Shown: positions 11,020 to 22,583 of the stretch, in pieces
Numbering within the stretch: position 1 is the first letter of the stretch
Layout: each line of letters starts with the position of its first letter
From: Setomelanomma holmii
Taxonomy: Eukaryota; Ascomycota; Dothideomycetes; Pleosporales; Phaeosphaeriaceae
NCBI GenBank assembly: GCA_010015745.1
Contig: ML978172.1
Location: forward strand, 248,001-312,000
Reading direction: 5' to 3'
Length of the DNA stretch: 64,000 bases
Translations under genes and position numbers: made by a program
Notes under the pieces: model-generated
Told to the model about the DNA's origin: nothing
The model's input: the letters and a program-made list of their open reading frames with translations, nothing else
Database searches by the model: none

Positions 11020-12444
11020 TAAGCCTTTGCTGTGGTAGGTTGCTTGAAGTACTTGCTAGGAACGAAGGGCATCTTTGTGACAACCGCCTTGCGCTTCTTG
11101 CCTCGCACGACGACGCTGACTTCGGTACCCGCCTTGTGCATGCCGTCCTTGATGTAGCCCATCGCGATGTTCTTCTTCAATGTCGGTGATGGGCAGCCGG
11201 AAGTGACGTTGCCGATCTTCTCGCCTGCCTCGTCCACGATCTCGGCGCCCTCGCGGGCAGGCGAGCCTTCCACGACAAGACCGATGCGGCGCCGCGACAC
11301 ACCACCCCCTTCTGACTTCTTCTTGAGCTGCTGCAGGATAACCGAGTCACCATAGAAACCGCCCTTAGCTCGACGATCTTTGCCAATGATCCACGATAAG
11401 GCGCCCTCGACAGGTGTGGTAGTGTCATCGAGGTCGTGCCCATACAGACACATTCCAGCTTCTAGCCGTAGGGTGTCACGAGCGCCCAGCCCCGCAAATC
11501 TCAGCTCATCCTTGGCGGAGTCGAGCAGGAACTGGGTGATGGCTTCGGTAGCATAGGACGGTATGCTGATTTCGAAGCCATCTTCGCCCGTATAGCCAGC
11601 ACGGCTGACAAGGACTTCAGCGTCGGTGCCCTTGATGGTAGCGAACACACATTGACCGAAGTAGAGAGTTTCGAGGTCCTTGACCGACTTGTCTTCCAGC
11701 ACGCGAGCGAGGATCTGAGAAGACAATGGACCCTGCAGAGCGATCAAGCCTTGGCCGTCGAGGATGGTCCACTCCACCGCCTGGTCTGGACGCTCACTTT
11801 GCCACGTCTCAAGCTGCTCCTTGAAATACGCCATGTCTTTCTCCCTGCAGCCGGCATTGGTGACGACGTAGAACTTATTGGGCAGTCGCGCAATGACGGT
11901 ATCGTCGACAATGCCACCAGTATTCGGGTGCAGTAAGGTTGAGAGGATGGACTGATGATCTGGGAGGGACGAGAGGGAGGATGGCGTGATGCGCTCAAGG
12001 AAGGCTTCAGCACCAGGACCAGAGAAATGGTGTTGTACCCTGAGCTTGTCAGTCAGGTATACTGCAAATGGCTTCACGGCGACTTTACATATGCCCAACA
12101 TCAAACAGGCTGGCCTTTTCACGTGTCCAATTATGCGAGTCGACGATGCTCAAGTCGCTGTACTGTACCGGCATCGAATATCCACCAAAAGGCACGAATT
12201 TGGCACCATACTTGCTGTGAAGCTCATACAGCCCAGTCCGTCCCAATTGCTCTTTTGGCGTTTCTGTCGACGCATATCGGACCTGTTGTGGCGATTGTCT
12301 TGCGGCCTTGCGGGGTTGTGAAGCTTGACTTGAAAGTGCTCGAGCCGTGTATTGCAATTTTTGTGACCATGCTGACCTCAGCAATGGAGGACCAAGGCCA
12401 TTGGCAGCCGGCTGCAGCATTGTAGCAGCTCTTTTTGAAGCCAT
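11019..12444 (-). CDS. GCV1: aminomethyltransferase, glycine cleavage system T protein, mitochondrial
   Basis: Two exons, 12444-12089 and 12039-11019, with a 49-base intron; 458 residues. The T protein moves the methylene group from the aminomethyl-lipoyl arm of the H protein to tetrahydrofolate and releases ammonia, inside the mitochondrial matrix. The first 60 or so residues are rich in Arg, Ala, Ser and Gln, as in a targeting presequence. The mature part starts at RTGLYELHSKYGAKFVPFGGY and continues through LFDVGHMVQHHFSGPGA across the splice and LSWIIGKDRRAKGGF, all typical of GcvT. The C-terminal barrel includes AVVTKMPFVPSKYF. It is divergent from VMA5 across about 220 bases and overlaps the downstream AT-hook gene by one base. 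Confidence 0.95.
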
Positions 12445-12498
12445 TGTGTGTAGGAACGAGGAGAAATGGTTGCCCAGCGGGTATCCACGGCGTCGCGA

Positions 12499-12505
12499 CT
12501 TTATA
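12499..12505 (-). promoter_or_regulatory. TATA-like box upstream of GCV1
   Basis: Read on the minus strand this is TATAAAG, 55-60 bases before the GCV1 ATG at 12444, inside the GCV1/VMA5 divergent promoter. Position is the only support. Confidence 0.35.
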
Positions 12506-12667
12506 TGCTATGACGGCAGCAGCTCACCCGTTTGGGCCTAGGCGGCGGCCAGCTTCCCGTCGGAGCTCGACAGCCCACCAGGACTCTATACACGAAAGCA
12601 GTAATCCAGTGCATACACCGCCTGCCGCCCAATACCGCGCGTCGCCGCCCTGTGCTCTCCTGCAACC

Positions 12668-14010
12668 ATGTCCAAGGGCACAAAGTACCTGCTGGTGTCG
12701 CTGCCCACGTCGATATCGCCCTCTAACCACGCCGAGGAAGCTCTTACGGCCCTGCGCAGCACGGTGACATCAGATGGCGGCAACACCTCTCCCTTCACGA
12801 TACCCAACTTCAAGATCGGAACGCTCGATGCGCTAGTACAGCAGGCAGACGACCTTGCGAAGCTCAACACAGCATGTGAGGGAGTAGTGAGCAAAGTGGG
12901 CGAGAGCTTGCGGACGATACTGGACGGAGACGAGGACAAGGTGCAGCAGCAGAAGACTATCAACGATAGTATGAAGCTTGTCCTGGAAACATGAGGACGC
13001 ATGGGAGCTTACGAATCATGCAGAGCCCGTCGATCAATACCTACGGAACTTTCAATGGAACAAAGTCAAGTACAGGGCAGACAAGCCTATCGCAGACCTG
13101 ATAGACTCATTACAGAAGGTGCGCAGGCGGAATCGCATGTATGGAATGGTTCCTAATTCTGTCGCCAGGAAATCCAAGGCATCGACAACGATGTCAAATC
13201 CAAGTTCTCCCAATACAACCAAACGAAAGGCGCCCTCGCAGCCGCAGAGCGAAAACGAACCGGCAACCTCGCAACCAAGTCCCTCGTAAATGTCGTCAAC
13301 CCCTCACTACTCATCCAAGATTCCGAATACCTTGATACCCACCTCATCGCTGTCCCCAACATGGTCGTGAAAGACTTCTACAAGAGCTACGAGGAGTTAT
13401 CGCCAATGGTTGTGCCCCGCTCAGCCACCCAGGTCGCCAAGGACGACGAATTCGTGCTGTTCGCGGTAACGACATTCAAGAAGCACTCGAACGACTTCGT
13501 ACACAAATGCAGGGAAAAGAGGTGGACGCCAAGAGAGTACAAGTACAAACAGGGCAACAAGGAGGAGGAGGCGAAAGAGGCAGATCAGTTGACCAAGGAC
13601 GAGAAGAAACTTTGGGGCGAGGCATTGCGGTTGGGGCGAACAGGATATAGCGAGAGTGCAATGATCTGGATTCACGTGCTTGCGCTAAGGGTGTTCGTTG
13701 AGACGGTGCTGCGGTATGGTCTGCCGCTGGACTTTGTGTGCGGGATAGTGCAGGTAAGCAAAGCCAGGATGCAAGAGCGCGGAGGAGGCATGCTGATTTT
13801 TTAATGCAGACCAACGCAAAGGCAGCAAAGAAAGCAAAGTCAAATCTCGACTCGGCCTACTCATACCTCGGCGGTAACGCCTTTGGTCGCGACAACAAGG
13901 GTCGCATCAAGAAGGACGATTCAGCCACATCAGCAGACATGCAACAAGCCGGTCATCTCGGCGACCAGGAATACACGGCATACGTGTTCTACGAGTTTGA
14001 GGTTGTATAG
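12668..14010 (+). CDS. VMA5: V-type H+-ATPase subunit C
   Basis: Four exons, 12668-12968, 13024-13118, 13169-13753 and 13810-14010, with introns of 55, 50 and 56 bases. The joined frame gives 393 residues, the normal length of Vma5. Subunit C is the clamp between the V1 sector and the peripheral stalks of the vacuolar proton pump, and its release drives reversible disassembly. Supporting sequence includes the N-terminal KYLLVSLPTS, QYLRNFQWNKVKYR, FKKHSNDFVHKCREKRW, the segment near residues 300-330 (WIHVLALRVFVETVLRYGLP) and the C-terminal SYLGGNAFGRDNKGRIKKDD. Splice joins restore KPVDQY and QKEIQGID, which supports the model. It is divergent from GCV1. Confidence 0.95.
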
Positions 14011-15086
14011 TCATTTTTCTTAGTTCTTGGAAGCGTGGAGCGATGTCCCCTACGGTGTGATTATGTGGCTTGAAAGCCGTGAATCCGTAGCAATATCTCA
14101 AAGACACATTTTGAGCTCACACAGCTGCATACTTCCCAGTGTCGTCATATACTGAGCGAACGGCTTGTATTGTGTGCATCTGCTGCTTGATGGAGCACAA
14201 AATGGTGGCTCACAATGATCAACGCGGCCGTGGTTTTGTCGTGCGCAACTGCAAAGCTCTCATGACTCCCACAAGCTGTTTCCGAGCTGGTTTTGATTAC
14301 ACATCTGTTCCTGATCTCACTAATCTCTACTGGCATCCTTTGCTCAAGCAAGCTATTGCAAGTTGCATTGACCAAAGTAATGAACAACATCACCTGTGAA
14401 GCATGAATGACTTGATCACGACGACGTGTGCAGCTTCTCTTGTCGTTGAGTCTTACCATTGCAATCGTCCATGTAAGAGCGCTTTGCACTTTGCGTCCAT
14501 CTATAGGGTTGATTACTGAAGTATATGGTAAGTGCCGTTGACATATCGTCCATAACACGTCGCATCTATGCGAATATCAAGTGGGAACAGTGTGAAAGAT
14601 TTGGTCCCGTACCTGTGACTACAGCTCCTGCAGACATACGGAGCTCTTACGCGTCGTGGTCTACTTGTTTGCAAGTTTCAACGTTTGATGGTTTGGTCAT
14701 GGCTTCTTCTTTATTTTTTAATCTGGGCTGTATTTGACGGGGAGGATTGTGCCTTGTGAGGTGCAGCTTGGGCGACGATTGTGAATTTGATCATTCGTTG
14801 TTGGGTGATAGGAATTGCCATTGTCAGCACCATCTAAGTCCACTTCGTGAGCTCTACCTAGGGGTTGTGTTTTGGGCATCGGTACTTGCGACGACAATGG
14901 TAATGCGCAGGTTTGTTGAGATTAAGCACCATGTTCTAACAAGAATCGCCAGTTGCCAATTCAACGGCAACGTGGTGATGACGTCTGCAGCATCTGCAGG
15001 CTATGTGCTCCAAATCCCTGCTAGTGCTGTACTGTTAGCCCCGTTTTGGAAGATCTGGAATAGTATCATTCATCGTTAAGATAGTT
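14011..15086. other. intergenic, no gene recognised
   Basis: After the VMA5 3' end this kilobase has only short open frames without protein-like composition on either strand. It leads into the relic zone that starts with the SDR fragment. Confidence 0.5.
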
Positions 15087-15285
15087 CTACTCCTCCTCGA
15101 ATCCAACCCATTCGTTGCTCAATTTCCAAAGCTTGGTCTCATTCGCTGGTTCGTACGCCCACTTCGCATATCCTCAATCAAGCAACTGATGCCCCTCACG
15201 CACCGGTGGGCTAACCTGACAGTCCTCCAAGTATCGTCCACCTTTGCCCTTCCACACTTTGCCAACAGCTGTCTACCAGTGTCGA
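15087..15285 (-). pseudogene. truncated copy of an SDR C-terminus, duplicate of the gene at 19512-20600
   Basis: Read on the minus strand this encodes GKVWKGKGGRYLEDCQVSPP, then a segment ending KLWKLSNEWVG and a stop at 15087-15089. The last 60 residues or so of the intact SDR downstream are nearly the same, and the DNA also matches over most of its length. One in-frame TGA (15174-15176) replaces the CGA arginine codon of the intact gene. Upstream similarity fades near 15285, so the catalytic half is absent. This is a partial duplication about 4.4 kb from its parent, in the same orientation. Confidence 0.85.
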
Positions 15286-15449
15286 CGTTAGTGGTACTTG
15301 CACCTGTTCCGCATGGGATTTTGTCCTGTGTTAGGACAAGGAATGGTTGAGTCTTTCATTTCATTTGGACGTTTGCGAAAACGAGTTGATCTTCTGAGCG
15401 GGTTCTTTAGAGAAACTGAGCAAGCAATATATTGATTTCGTCGAATGTG

Positions 15450-16790
15450 AAAGAGTATCTTTAGGAGAATGGAGAAGTCACATAATCTCAAACTTCTTTG
15501 TCTACATCTGAAGACCTTCGTATGCGTTCGGGTGAAACAAGGCGATTCCCACGCGCTTGTAAAGAGCGTCACCGCCTGGTTCAAGAAGCAGTGTCCAGTA
15601 CACAAACTCCGATGTTCGCTGTGCACGGTCGAATTGAGTGGCCTCTTAAATGTAAATTGTAACGCACGGTCAAACGAGGGGTGGGTATGTACTTCATGGT
15701 CGTATGCCGAGTCTGGGGAGCTGCTGCTTGTAGTATCGGCCATGTCGAAGTCATCCTGAAGCACTGTGCGGGAGGTACTTGGATGGTCTCTCGGGTCGGT
15801 GGTGCGGCCAAAATCTGGCACAGCGTTGTCGATCAAGTCTTCACAGTCAGATACAAAGTCTTGCTCGACGCCGAATTCTCTCTGCTAACCAGCATCGTCA
15901 TTGATGGATCGACGAGAGTCCGATTTCTGGGGCTCCGTCGAGTGTGGTCTCGATTTTGCATCAGACAGTTCATCTTCTGATGAAGCTGGTGAGATTGCTC
16001 TCTAGCTGTGCATAGCCGCAGTGAGATGTTTGTTTCATGAAAGTGCGAGGACTGACTTACACGCTTGACGTCTCTCGCATCGTCTTTGTCATAATGAAAC
16101 AGCAGATATCCTGGGAGTTGACGTTGCGATCGAACGTGCAACGTCCACCAGTCCCTTGTCGAGGTAAACGCATGCTCAATTACAGCATTCTTGTCTAGAA
16201 CGTGATCCAAGTTAACGTTGCTGTTGTACAAAAGCTAGATCTAGGATAGCAAGAAGCAGTTGTATAAGCTATTAGTCTTGGTCTCATGGATAGGACTATA
16301 GAGGAAGCAGTCGCTGATGTCGAGGGGTGTGCCGTCGTCACCATAGGTAATGTGGGTGAATCGTGGACGGGAGCTGTTGGCGGCTAAGAAGAAGAGAGCA
16401 CGTCGAGATAAAGGCGTGAAGCGTGTAGATAGGGTGATGGACCTGAGAGAGTCTTGTGTTACGGCCAGTCGGTGGACTATCATCAGTGAGCGTGCGCATG
16501 ATCAAGTGAGCGAAGGAGGAGGTGAAGGCAGAAGTGGAAGAGGTGTGCATAACTGGCATCCTTTGGAGCAGTAACTGACGTCCTTGCAGCTACTGCAGCG
16601 ATGATGATGCAAGACGAGCGCGTGGCATACGGTGCAGAGCGAAGGAGAGGTTGAGGTCATTGGCTGCTCGACTGGTATGAAGTCTTCAAGGACGAGCGGC
16701 TGACCGAAGTCCTGATTTGCACTGGAGCCGCCATGATGTGATCTGGAGGATGAGCCCGTACTGCAAGTGTGCGCTGGTGCGCGTGGTAGA
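15450..16790 (-). pseudogene. MYND-type zinc finger gene relic
   Basis: On the minus strand near 16636-16554 there is a MYND finger: CTVCHALVLHHHRCSSC followed by YCSKGCQ, preceded in frame by about 35 plausible residues. Inferred pieces follow: 16442 onward (RALFFLAANSSRPRFTHITY, resembling a segment of fungal MYND proteins), a piece ending at 16061 (TRDWWTLHVRSQRQLPGYLL), a good intron 16060-16002 (GTAAGT..TAG), then an acidic exon from 16001. In that last exon a TAG at 15885-15887 sits between clearly coding stretches, and I could not join the 16442 exon to the next in frame. The gene is therefore probably dead. The start and end are not resolved. Confidence 0.45.
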
Positions 16791-17013
16791 GACGAGAGTT
16801 GGAGAATGTCGGGGGATAACAGCAGTGAGAGGTAGATTACCTAATACCCTTGAAGCGAGAGATAACTTTACACACCCGCTCTCACCTACGAAATCAATAT
16901 ACCGTCACCTGCGCGCGCCATCGGTAGAATGAACATACTTGAGATGTGAGAGTACATTGCGCTTCCACTAGATTATATTTTTTAGTAAGCTATGCAGTAT
17001 AAACATAACCGCC

Positions 17014-18310
17014 TTAGATTTCAGGTGTGCTATCGCTCTTAATGGTAGAGTTACCAGGTACAGTGGGGTCTTTCCATTGATACGTTGGACCTGCACAAAG
17101 AGCAGTCTGCTCATTTAGTGACGTATCGCACTCATCGCCAGCTGCTAATGATTGGTTGACCTCATGGAGCAATAACGTGTCGATGCCGTTCGTCAGACAG
17201 ATCTTCACGCATAAGTCTCCGTTGACGACCACATGCCATTTCCCACATTCCATTGTCGTCCCTTCAGCCACCAACACACCTTCTGGCGGCGCAACCTTTG
17301 CCTTCGCATACCCATCCGCTGGGCTTGGTGTGGGACTTGGGGCCGGTGGTTTGGTGGGATTTACAAACATGCCGCCTTGAGGAGATACGCAGATCACTTT
17401 TCCGTAGAAATCCGTGGCTGATTGCAAGTTGGTGCATGCCGTGTCGAGCCAAGAGTTATATCACTGAACCATTACAAACTCTAGACCAAGTGATTTCTCT
17501 ACTGAAAAACATGTTTCGGCGGGCTGTAGGTTGTGCGTTAAGCATGTCATTGGTAGACAAACGCTCAATCCAGGAGTAACATTCGAGCAGTCTTTCAGTA
17601 GCTCTTGGTTCCCAATATACAAGCCGGCAGAAGAAACACTGATGTTACCGGCTATAGACTCACAAGTATCGCCTTCTTTGGTAGTGTATCGTTTGTTGCT
17701 CAAACAATATGGCGGCGCCACAGGCTGCACTGTGTCGAGAGGTTCCGGAATGTCAGTCGGTCCTTTCAATTCTCATTGCGCATAGACGTATTCCAACTGT
17801 GCTTTGTAGCTCTCGTCGTAAATCGAGTAGTGAGATGCTTGCATCACCGCAAGTCGACGAACGTGGCGGGTGTGGCACAGCTCGTTGCGAGGCATATTTT
17901 CGATGCTGTCCACCATTGTGAAGTTTGCGATGACATCTACGTTCCCTTGCGATTAGCATGTCCTCGGAAATATACACTATGTGTAATAGCAGAAGTACTG
18001 TTGCAATACGCCCGGGGTGGCCGTGGATCCTTCACACACGTCTCATTGTATCCAGCCCACATGTATCCACCATACCTAGTAGGAATACCTCCACTGACAA
18101 ATTTGCCAACGCAATTCACCGCGACGCTGTCGAACCATGACTTCAACGAAGACGAACAGTCTGCAGTACAGATGCTATCCGTCAGAGCCACATCCAGATC
18201 CCCGCGATAGGAGAGCTGTTGGAACGTCTGAACATATGGTGAACAATCGATTTTGGCTGTCAGGGCTGCTCGACAGTCTTCGCCCAAGGTATTTGATGGA
18301 ATAAACGAAA
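17014..18310 (-). pseudogene. LysM-domain protein, broken by two in-frame stops, signal peptide missing
   Basis: The minus strand reads a Cys-rich N-terminal region (LGEDCRAALTAKIDCSPYV), a 62-base intron (17998-17937), then LysM-type modules with YTTKEGDTCESIAGN and NQELLKDCSNVTPGLSVCLP, a second module (NLQPAETCFSVEKSLGLEF) and CVSPQGG with a Pro-rich linker. LysM modules bind chitin or other N-acetylglucosamine polymers and these proteins are normally secreted. TGA codons at 17773-17775 and 17461-17463 lie in the coding frame, and no ATG or signal peptide is present upstream of LGEDC, where the DNA turns AT-rich. The family usually has a signal peptide there. I call it a pseudogene, with sequencing error as the alternative. 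Confidence 0.75.
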
Positions 18311-19511
18311 GTAGTGACCATATATATACTTTTTGAGGTAATTGTCTAGGAGTTACCGAAGCGCGGTGAATGTATCGAGATGGAAACAGGCTAAGCCCAA
18401 ACAGGCTCGATAGCCAAGAACAGGAACGACTATCGAACAGAATATTTGCTAAAGTCTTAGGAACTAGACATGCGTTAACACAGCAGATATTTAGTATACT
18501 AGATATTGTCCGCCGCAGCTAAGGTAAGTCCAAGCAAACAAGCTAGATGTCTAAGTAGGCACAACGTATGCGGAACTCGCTGCTATGCATACGTAGTGTA
18601 TATTCGTTGAGTAGCAGATATCGCTCGAGTACAGAGGTCACTTAGTAGGACGAGAGATAGTGTTGTGATAACATTCTGCAAGTGCATGTAAGTATATATC
18701 GTAAATAAGCGTTGTGATGATAGTCTGCTAATGAAGATTGTTTTACTGTTATTTCAAGGGCCCCGGGCTTCGGACAAAGCAGCTGTTAGAGCCGGGACAT
18801 CCCGAGCATCACTTATGTTTTTATAATAGAGAAGATCCTTGTTCAAACAGCAGTATCTCGAGAATCACAAGTAATTATGCCTGAGAAGACCTCTATTGCA
18901 GACATAGTAAAGTTCAAACAGCGCAAAGCTAGAAGGGAGCAAGCCTGCAAATTAAAGCAGATATTGCGCAACGAGGGAAAGGCTAGAGGGGACCTGAACT
19001 TTCGACTAGATACATACACAACTTGGGTCGGCCCTACAGGCGCTTTCATGTGTCAGCTACTCTTCACGATACGGTTTTGGTATTCAGGAACATATAAAGC
19101 TCCACGAGCAACGTGTGTCTATCACGATGTATGACGTCGCAGTCATACTCGCATTGTAGCCCGAGTGCCTCATTAATTGTCGAACCCTGGTTCTACTCTG
19201 TAGAGAGAAGCGGACCTGATCGAGGCAATGCACATGCAAGCACGACCTTCTGCCAAGGCGCTAAGCTGCGTCCATACAACTAGGTAGTCCTGGAGCTGTA
19301 GAGCCCATAGAGCAGTAAACGTAAAGTCCAAGGATAAGAGTGTTTTTTGTCCCGGCCGCTCCAAACGCGGAAACATACTTCGTCCAGTAATACTTGAGAC
19401 GGTCGTGAACACACACCTGCGTATAGCGACGTACAGCTAGGCGTGCGAGAAGACGGTTCCATGATCCTCACCAAGCTTCTCCCTGTGTATATACATCCTC
19501 ACACGATTCAG
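18311..19511. other. AT-rich intergenic block, no gene recognised
   Basis: The stretch after the LysM relic is visibly richer in A and T than the flanking genes, with many TA steps. A GC-rich island at about 18760-18805 breaks it. An 85-codon frame at 18877-19134 is lysine and arginine rich at its start but I do not recognise it. The composition would fit a decayed repeat, which is inference. Confidence 0.4.
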
Positions 19512-20600
19512 CTAATCTTTAGTGCCCACCCACTCGTTGCTCAACTTCCAAAGCTTGGCCTCGTTCTCCGGATCATATGCCCACTTCGCATATCCTCGAT
19601 CAAGCAGCTGATGTCCCTCAGGCACCGGCGGGCTGACCTGACAATCCTCCAGGTACCTTCCGCCTTTACCCTCCCACACTTTACCGACAGATGCCCAGAC
19701 TGAAGTCGCCGCACCCTGCTCAATGGATTTCATGTGCTTGTCGACCTCAGGGTTAGCCTTCCATGCGTCCATTACTTCGGCAGGAACGTGAACTTGAAGG
19801 CCGGTCCATATACCGCCTGGATGTAGCGAAAGCGCATGTAGACCCTGCGAGCCGTAGCGTCGCTCTATTTCGTTGGCAAAATATATGTTGGCTGTCTTCG
19901 CGTGTGCGTAAGCGTGGTTGCTATCATACTCGCCCTTCTGCATCAAGTTGTCCATCTTTGGTGGGAAGTAGCGGTGTCCCAAGGAGGAGACGCTAACTAC
20001 TCTGCTCTGAAATTCGGGAGTGGAGGAAGCCAACAATACGGGCTTCACGAGCTGGAAGAGGAGAAAGTGAGCAAGGTGGTTGGTGCCGAATTGTGTCTCA
20101 AATCCATCCGCGGTGGTGCCTTCAGGAGTTGCCATAACGCCAGCATTGTTGATCAGGATGTTGAGCTTGTTGTTGCTGGCCTTGAGGAAGTTGGCGGCAA
20201 ATTCGTGGACAGAAGCTAGGGAGTTGAGGTCGAGCAACAACAACTCCACTTTTCCGGGTTCCAGTATGTCGCGAAGGGCTTCACGGCCCTTTTCTAGATT
20301 CCTTGCCGTCAGGAACAGGCGGGCACCTGTAGCCTTGAGGGCGCGAGCTGTCTCGATGCCAATGCCTGAGCTTGTGCCGGTGATCAGGATCGTCTTGTCA
20401 CTAAGTTTGCCTACAATCCATTAGCAAGATCTCTAAGGTTTCCGAGGATCATGTTCAGAACCTTCGAGGTCGTTATCCTTGATAATCTGGAGAGCGGTCG
20501 GACGAGCGTCGCCCGGCCCCTTGGGCTTTTCATGAGCTTCAACGTAACGCTTGAAGTCTGGAGCATCGTACTCGGACATGTCGAAAGCTGGGAAAGGCAT
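19512..20600 (-). CDS. short-chain dehydrogenase/reductase (retinol dehydrogenase-like)
   Basis: Two exons, 20600-20462 and 20410-19512, with a 51-base intron; 345 residues. The protein is an NAD(P)-dependent oxidoreductase with a Rossmann fold. Visible marks are the cofactor loop TGTSSGIG (about 57-64), NNAG (about 134-137), a serine in VVSVSSLG (near 188) and the catalytic pair in YAHAK (Tyr214, Lys218). The substrate is not evident; closest by eye are the retinol dehydrogenase or WW-oxidoreductase-like fungal SDRs. No signal peptide. It is divergent from KRR1 across about 490 bases. A truncated duplicate of its C-terminus lies at 15087-15285. Confidence 0.92.
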
Positions 20601-20704
20601 GATGATGGGATGGACTTTTCGTTGGTTGGTTCAGATGTTTTGTGGTTCTCGTTTGACCGACTGCAACGACTGTGCTGAGAGGCAAGCAGCGATGGAGTGA
20701 ACTC

Positions 20705-20711
20705 CTTTATA
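20705..20711 (-). promoter_or_regulatory. TATA box of the SDR gene
   Basis: Minus-strand TATAAAG about 105 bases before the SDR start at 20600, in the SDR/KRR1 divergent promoter. Confidence 0.45.
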
Positions 20712-21090
20712 TCTTAAAGTCTACAGACGTCATGTCGCTTGATGAACAGACAACTGGCTCAAACTGCACAATGATGTTACTCTGTGAATTGAAAGACGGC
20801 AATAGGAGCTTCGACTTTCATGCGGACGAGCATCGGAAATTCTATGAAAGAGCTCTACTCATGCCCATCACATTACCCGGACGAAGGAGCGGTGGAAGGA
20901 CATGATCAGCCTATTAGACCGCATCATGAGCGGAGGCTGGTAACGAGGTGTTCTGAGGCGGAGCGGAGTTGAGCGACTAAATCCGGGACTTGGCGCGTTA
21001 GCTCGATTCGACACGCTAAAGATTCGAATGTGCAAAAAGTTGTCGCAAATCAGACCTCGCCAAAACTACTTTCGAACCACACCCGCAGCC

Positions 21091-22174
21091 ATGCCGTCCA
21101 CACACAAGAAGGAGAAGCCATGGGACACAGATGACATAGACAAATGGAAGGTGGGTTTCACGTTTGTACGCGTCAGGCAGACCTTTCCTGACGTTCCCAT
21201 AGATCGACCCTTTCAAGCCAGAGGATAATACCGGCGGCACCTTCACCGACGAATCGCGCTTCTCTACCCTTTTTCCGAAATATCGCGAACAATACTTGAA
21301 GGGCTCATGGAAATTTATTACACAAGCGCTTGCGAAGCATGGCGTTGGCTGCGAGCTCAATTTGGTGGAAGGCTCGATAACAGTATGGACCACACAAAAG
21401 ACGTACGACCCGGCAGCGATATTGAATGCGCGCGACCTCATAAAGCTTCTCGCACGAAGCGTGCCGGCACCACAAGCGGTCAAGATCCTTGACGATGAGG
21501 TCGCCATGGACATCATAAAAATTCGGAATTTGGTCGGCAACAAAGAGCGCTTCGTCAAGAGACGGCAGAGGATACTAGGGCCTAACGGCTCGACACTGAA
21601 GGCGTTGGAGCTGCTCACAGAGACATATTTGCTGGTACAAGGTAACACAGTCGCAGTAATGGGACCATTCAAAGGACTCAAGACTGTACGGCGCATCATT
21701 GAGGACACGATGCACAACATTCACCCGATTTATGCCATCAAAGAGCTCATGATCAAGAAAGAGCTGGCGAAGGACCCAGAGCTTGTCAACGAGAGCTGGG
21801 ATCGCTTTTTGCCAAATTTCAAGAAACGATCACTCAGCAAGCGACGCGTGCCGCACAAGGTCACAGACAAGACGAAGAAGGTGTACACGCCTTTCCCGCC
21901 ACCGCAGGAGAAGAGCAAGGTCGACTTGCAGATCGAAAGTGGAGAGTACTTTTTGGGCAAGCACGCAAAGGAGCGCAAGGCCCGGGAAGAGCGAGAAGAG
22001 AAGATGAAGGACAAGATGGACGCGAAGAGGAGAGAAAGAATGGCAGAGTATGTAGCGCCGGAAGAGGATGGCGAGAAGAAGAAAAAGAAGCGGAAACGGG
22101 AAGAAGGCGAGGAAAAGAAGGAGAAAAAGAAGAAGAGAAGCTCGGCAGTCGAAGTCAATGGAGACGCAGAATGA
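21091..22174 (+). CDS. KRR1: KRR1 small-subunit processome component (KH domain)
   Basis: Two exons, 21091-21150 and 21203-22174, with a 52-base intron; 343 residues. Krr1 is a nucleolar protein of the 90S pre-ribosome needed for 18S rRNA maturation and 40S assembly. The sequence shows the N-terminal KPWDTDDIDKWKIDPFKPED across the splice, FPKYREQYLKGSW, the KH region (VQGNTVAVMGPFKGLKTVRR, about 190-210), PNFKKRSLSKRRVPHKV and a long Lys/Glu/Arg-rich tail that includes a run of lysines, as expected of this protein. The short first exon is typical. It is divergent from the SDR gene. Confidence 0.95.
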
Positions 22175-22583
22175 GTATCGACTGTGCCACAAGTCTCGTG
22201 CACGATGCCCGGCGAGTCCAGTCAAGAATGCACCAGCGCATTTGCATCCGGATGGTGGCTGACTCGGCTGCGGGTTATGCAAGGAGTTCTTTAGTCGTAG
22301 GAATAGCATTTGACGGCGTTTCCAGCATTGGCCGGTGTTTAGGTCAGCTAAGTATGATTCAAATACCCAATCTATCTTCATCTCGATACCCGCAATTCCT
22401 CGAGCGCCGCACAGGGGCCCGTTGACTAAGCACAGTCTTGGCGAATCTAAATATAGTGCTCGACCTGCGACGGGTCTTGTCTCATGTCGCAAACCGTCAC
22501 GGCCCTGAGGCATCACCTCGAAAAATGTTACAAGAACTTAGGAATGAATGCAATCACTGTACATCATTTAATTATTTCGCAAC
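22175..22583. other. intergenic between KRR1 and the SET-domain gene
   Basis: Holds the KRR1 3' untranslated region and the upstream region of the SET gene. I see no further gene or clear core-promoter element. Confidence 0.5.

Noticed and set aside
11019..11060. Alternative splice fusing GCV1 to the AT-hook protein
   Set aside because: A donor at GTACTTC in the GCV1 end with the acceptor TTTTTCTCAG gives a quick stop, so no fusion protein results.
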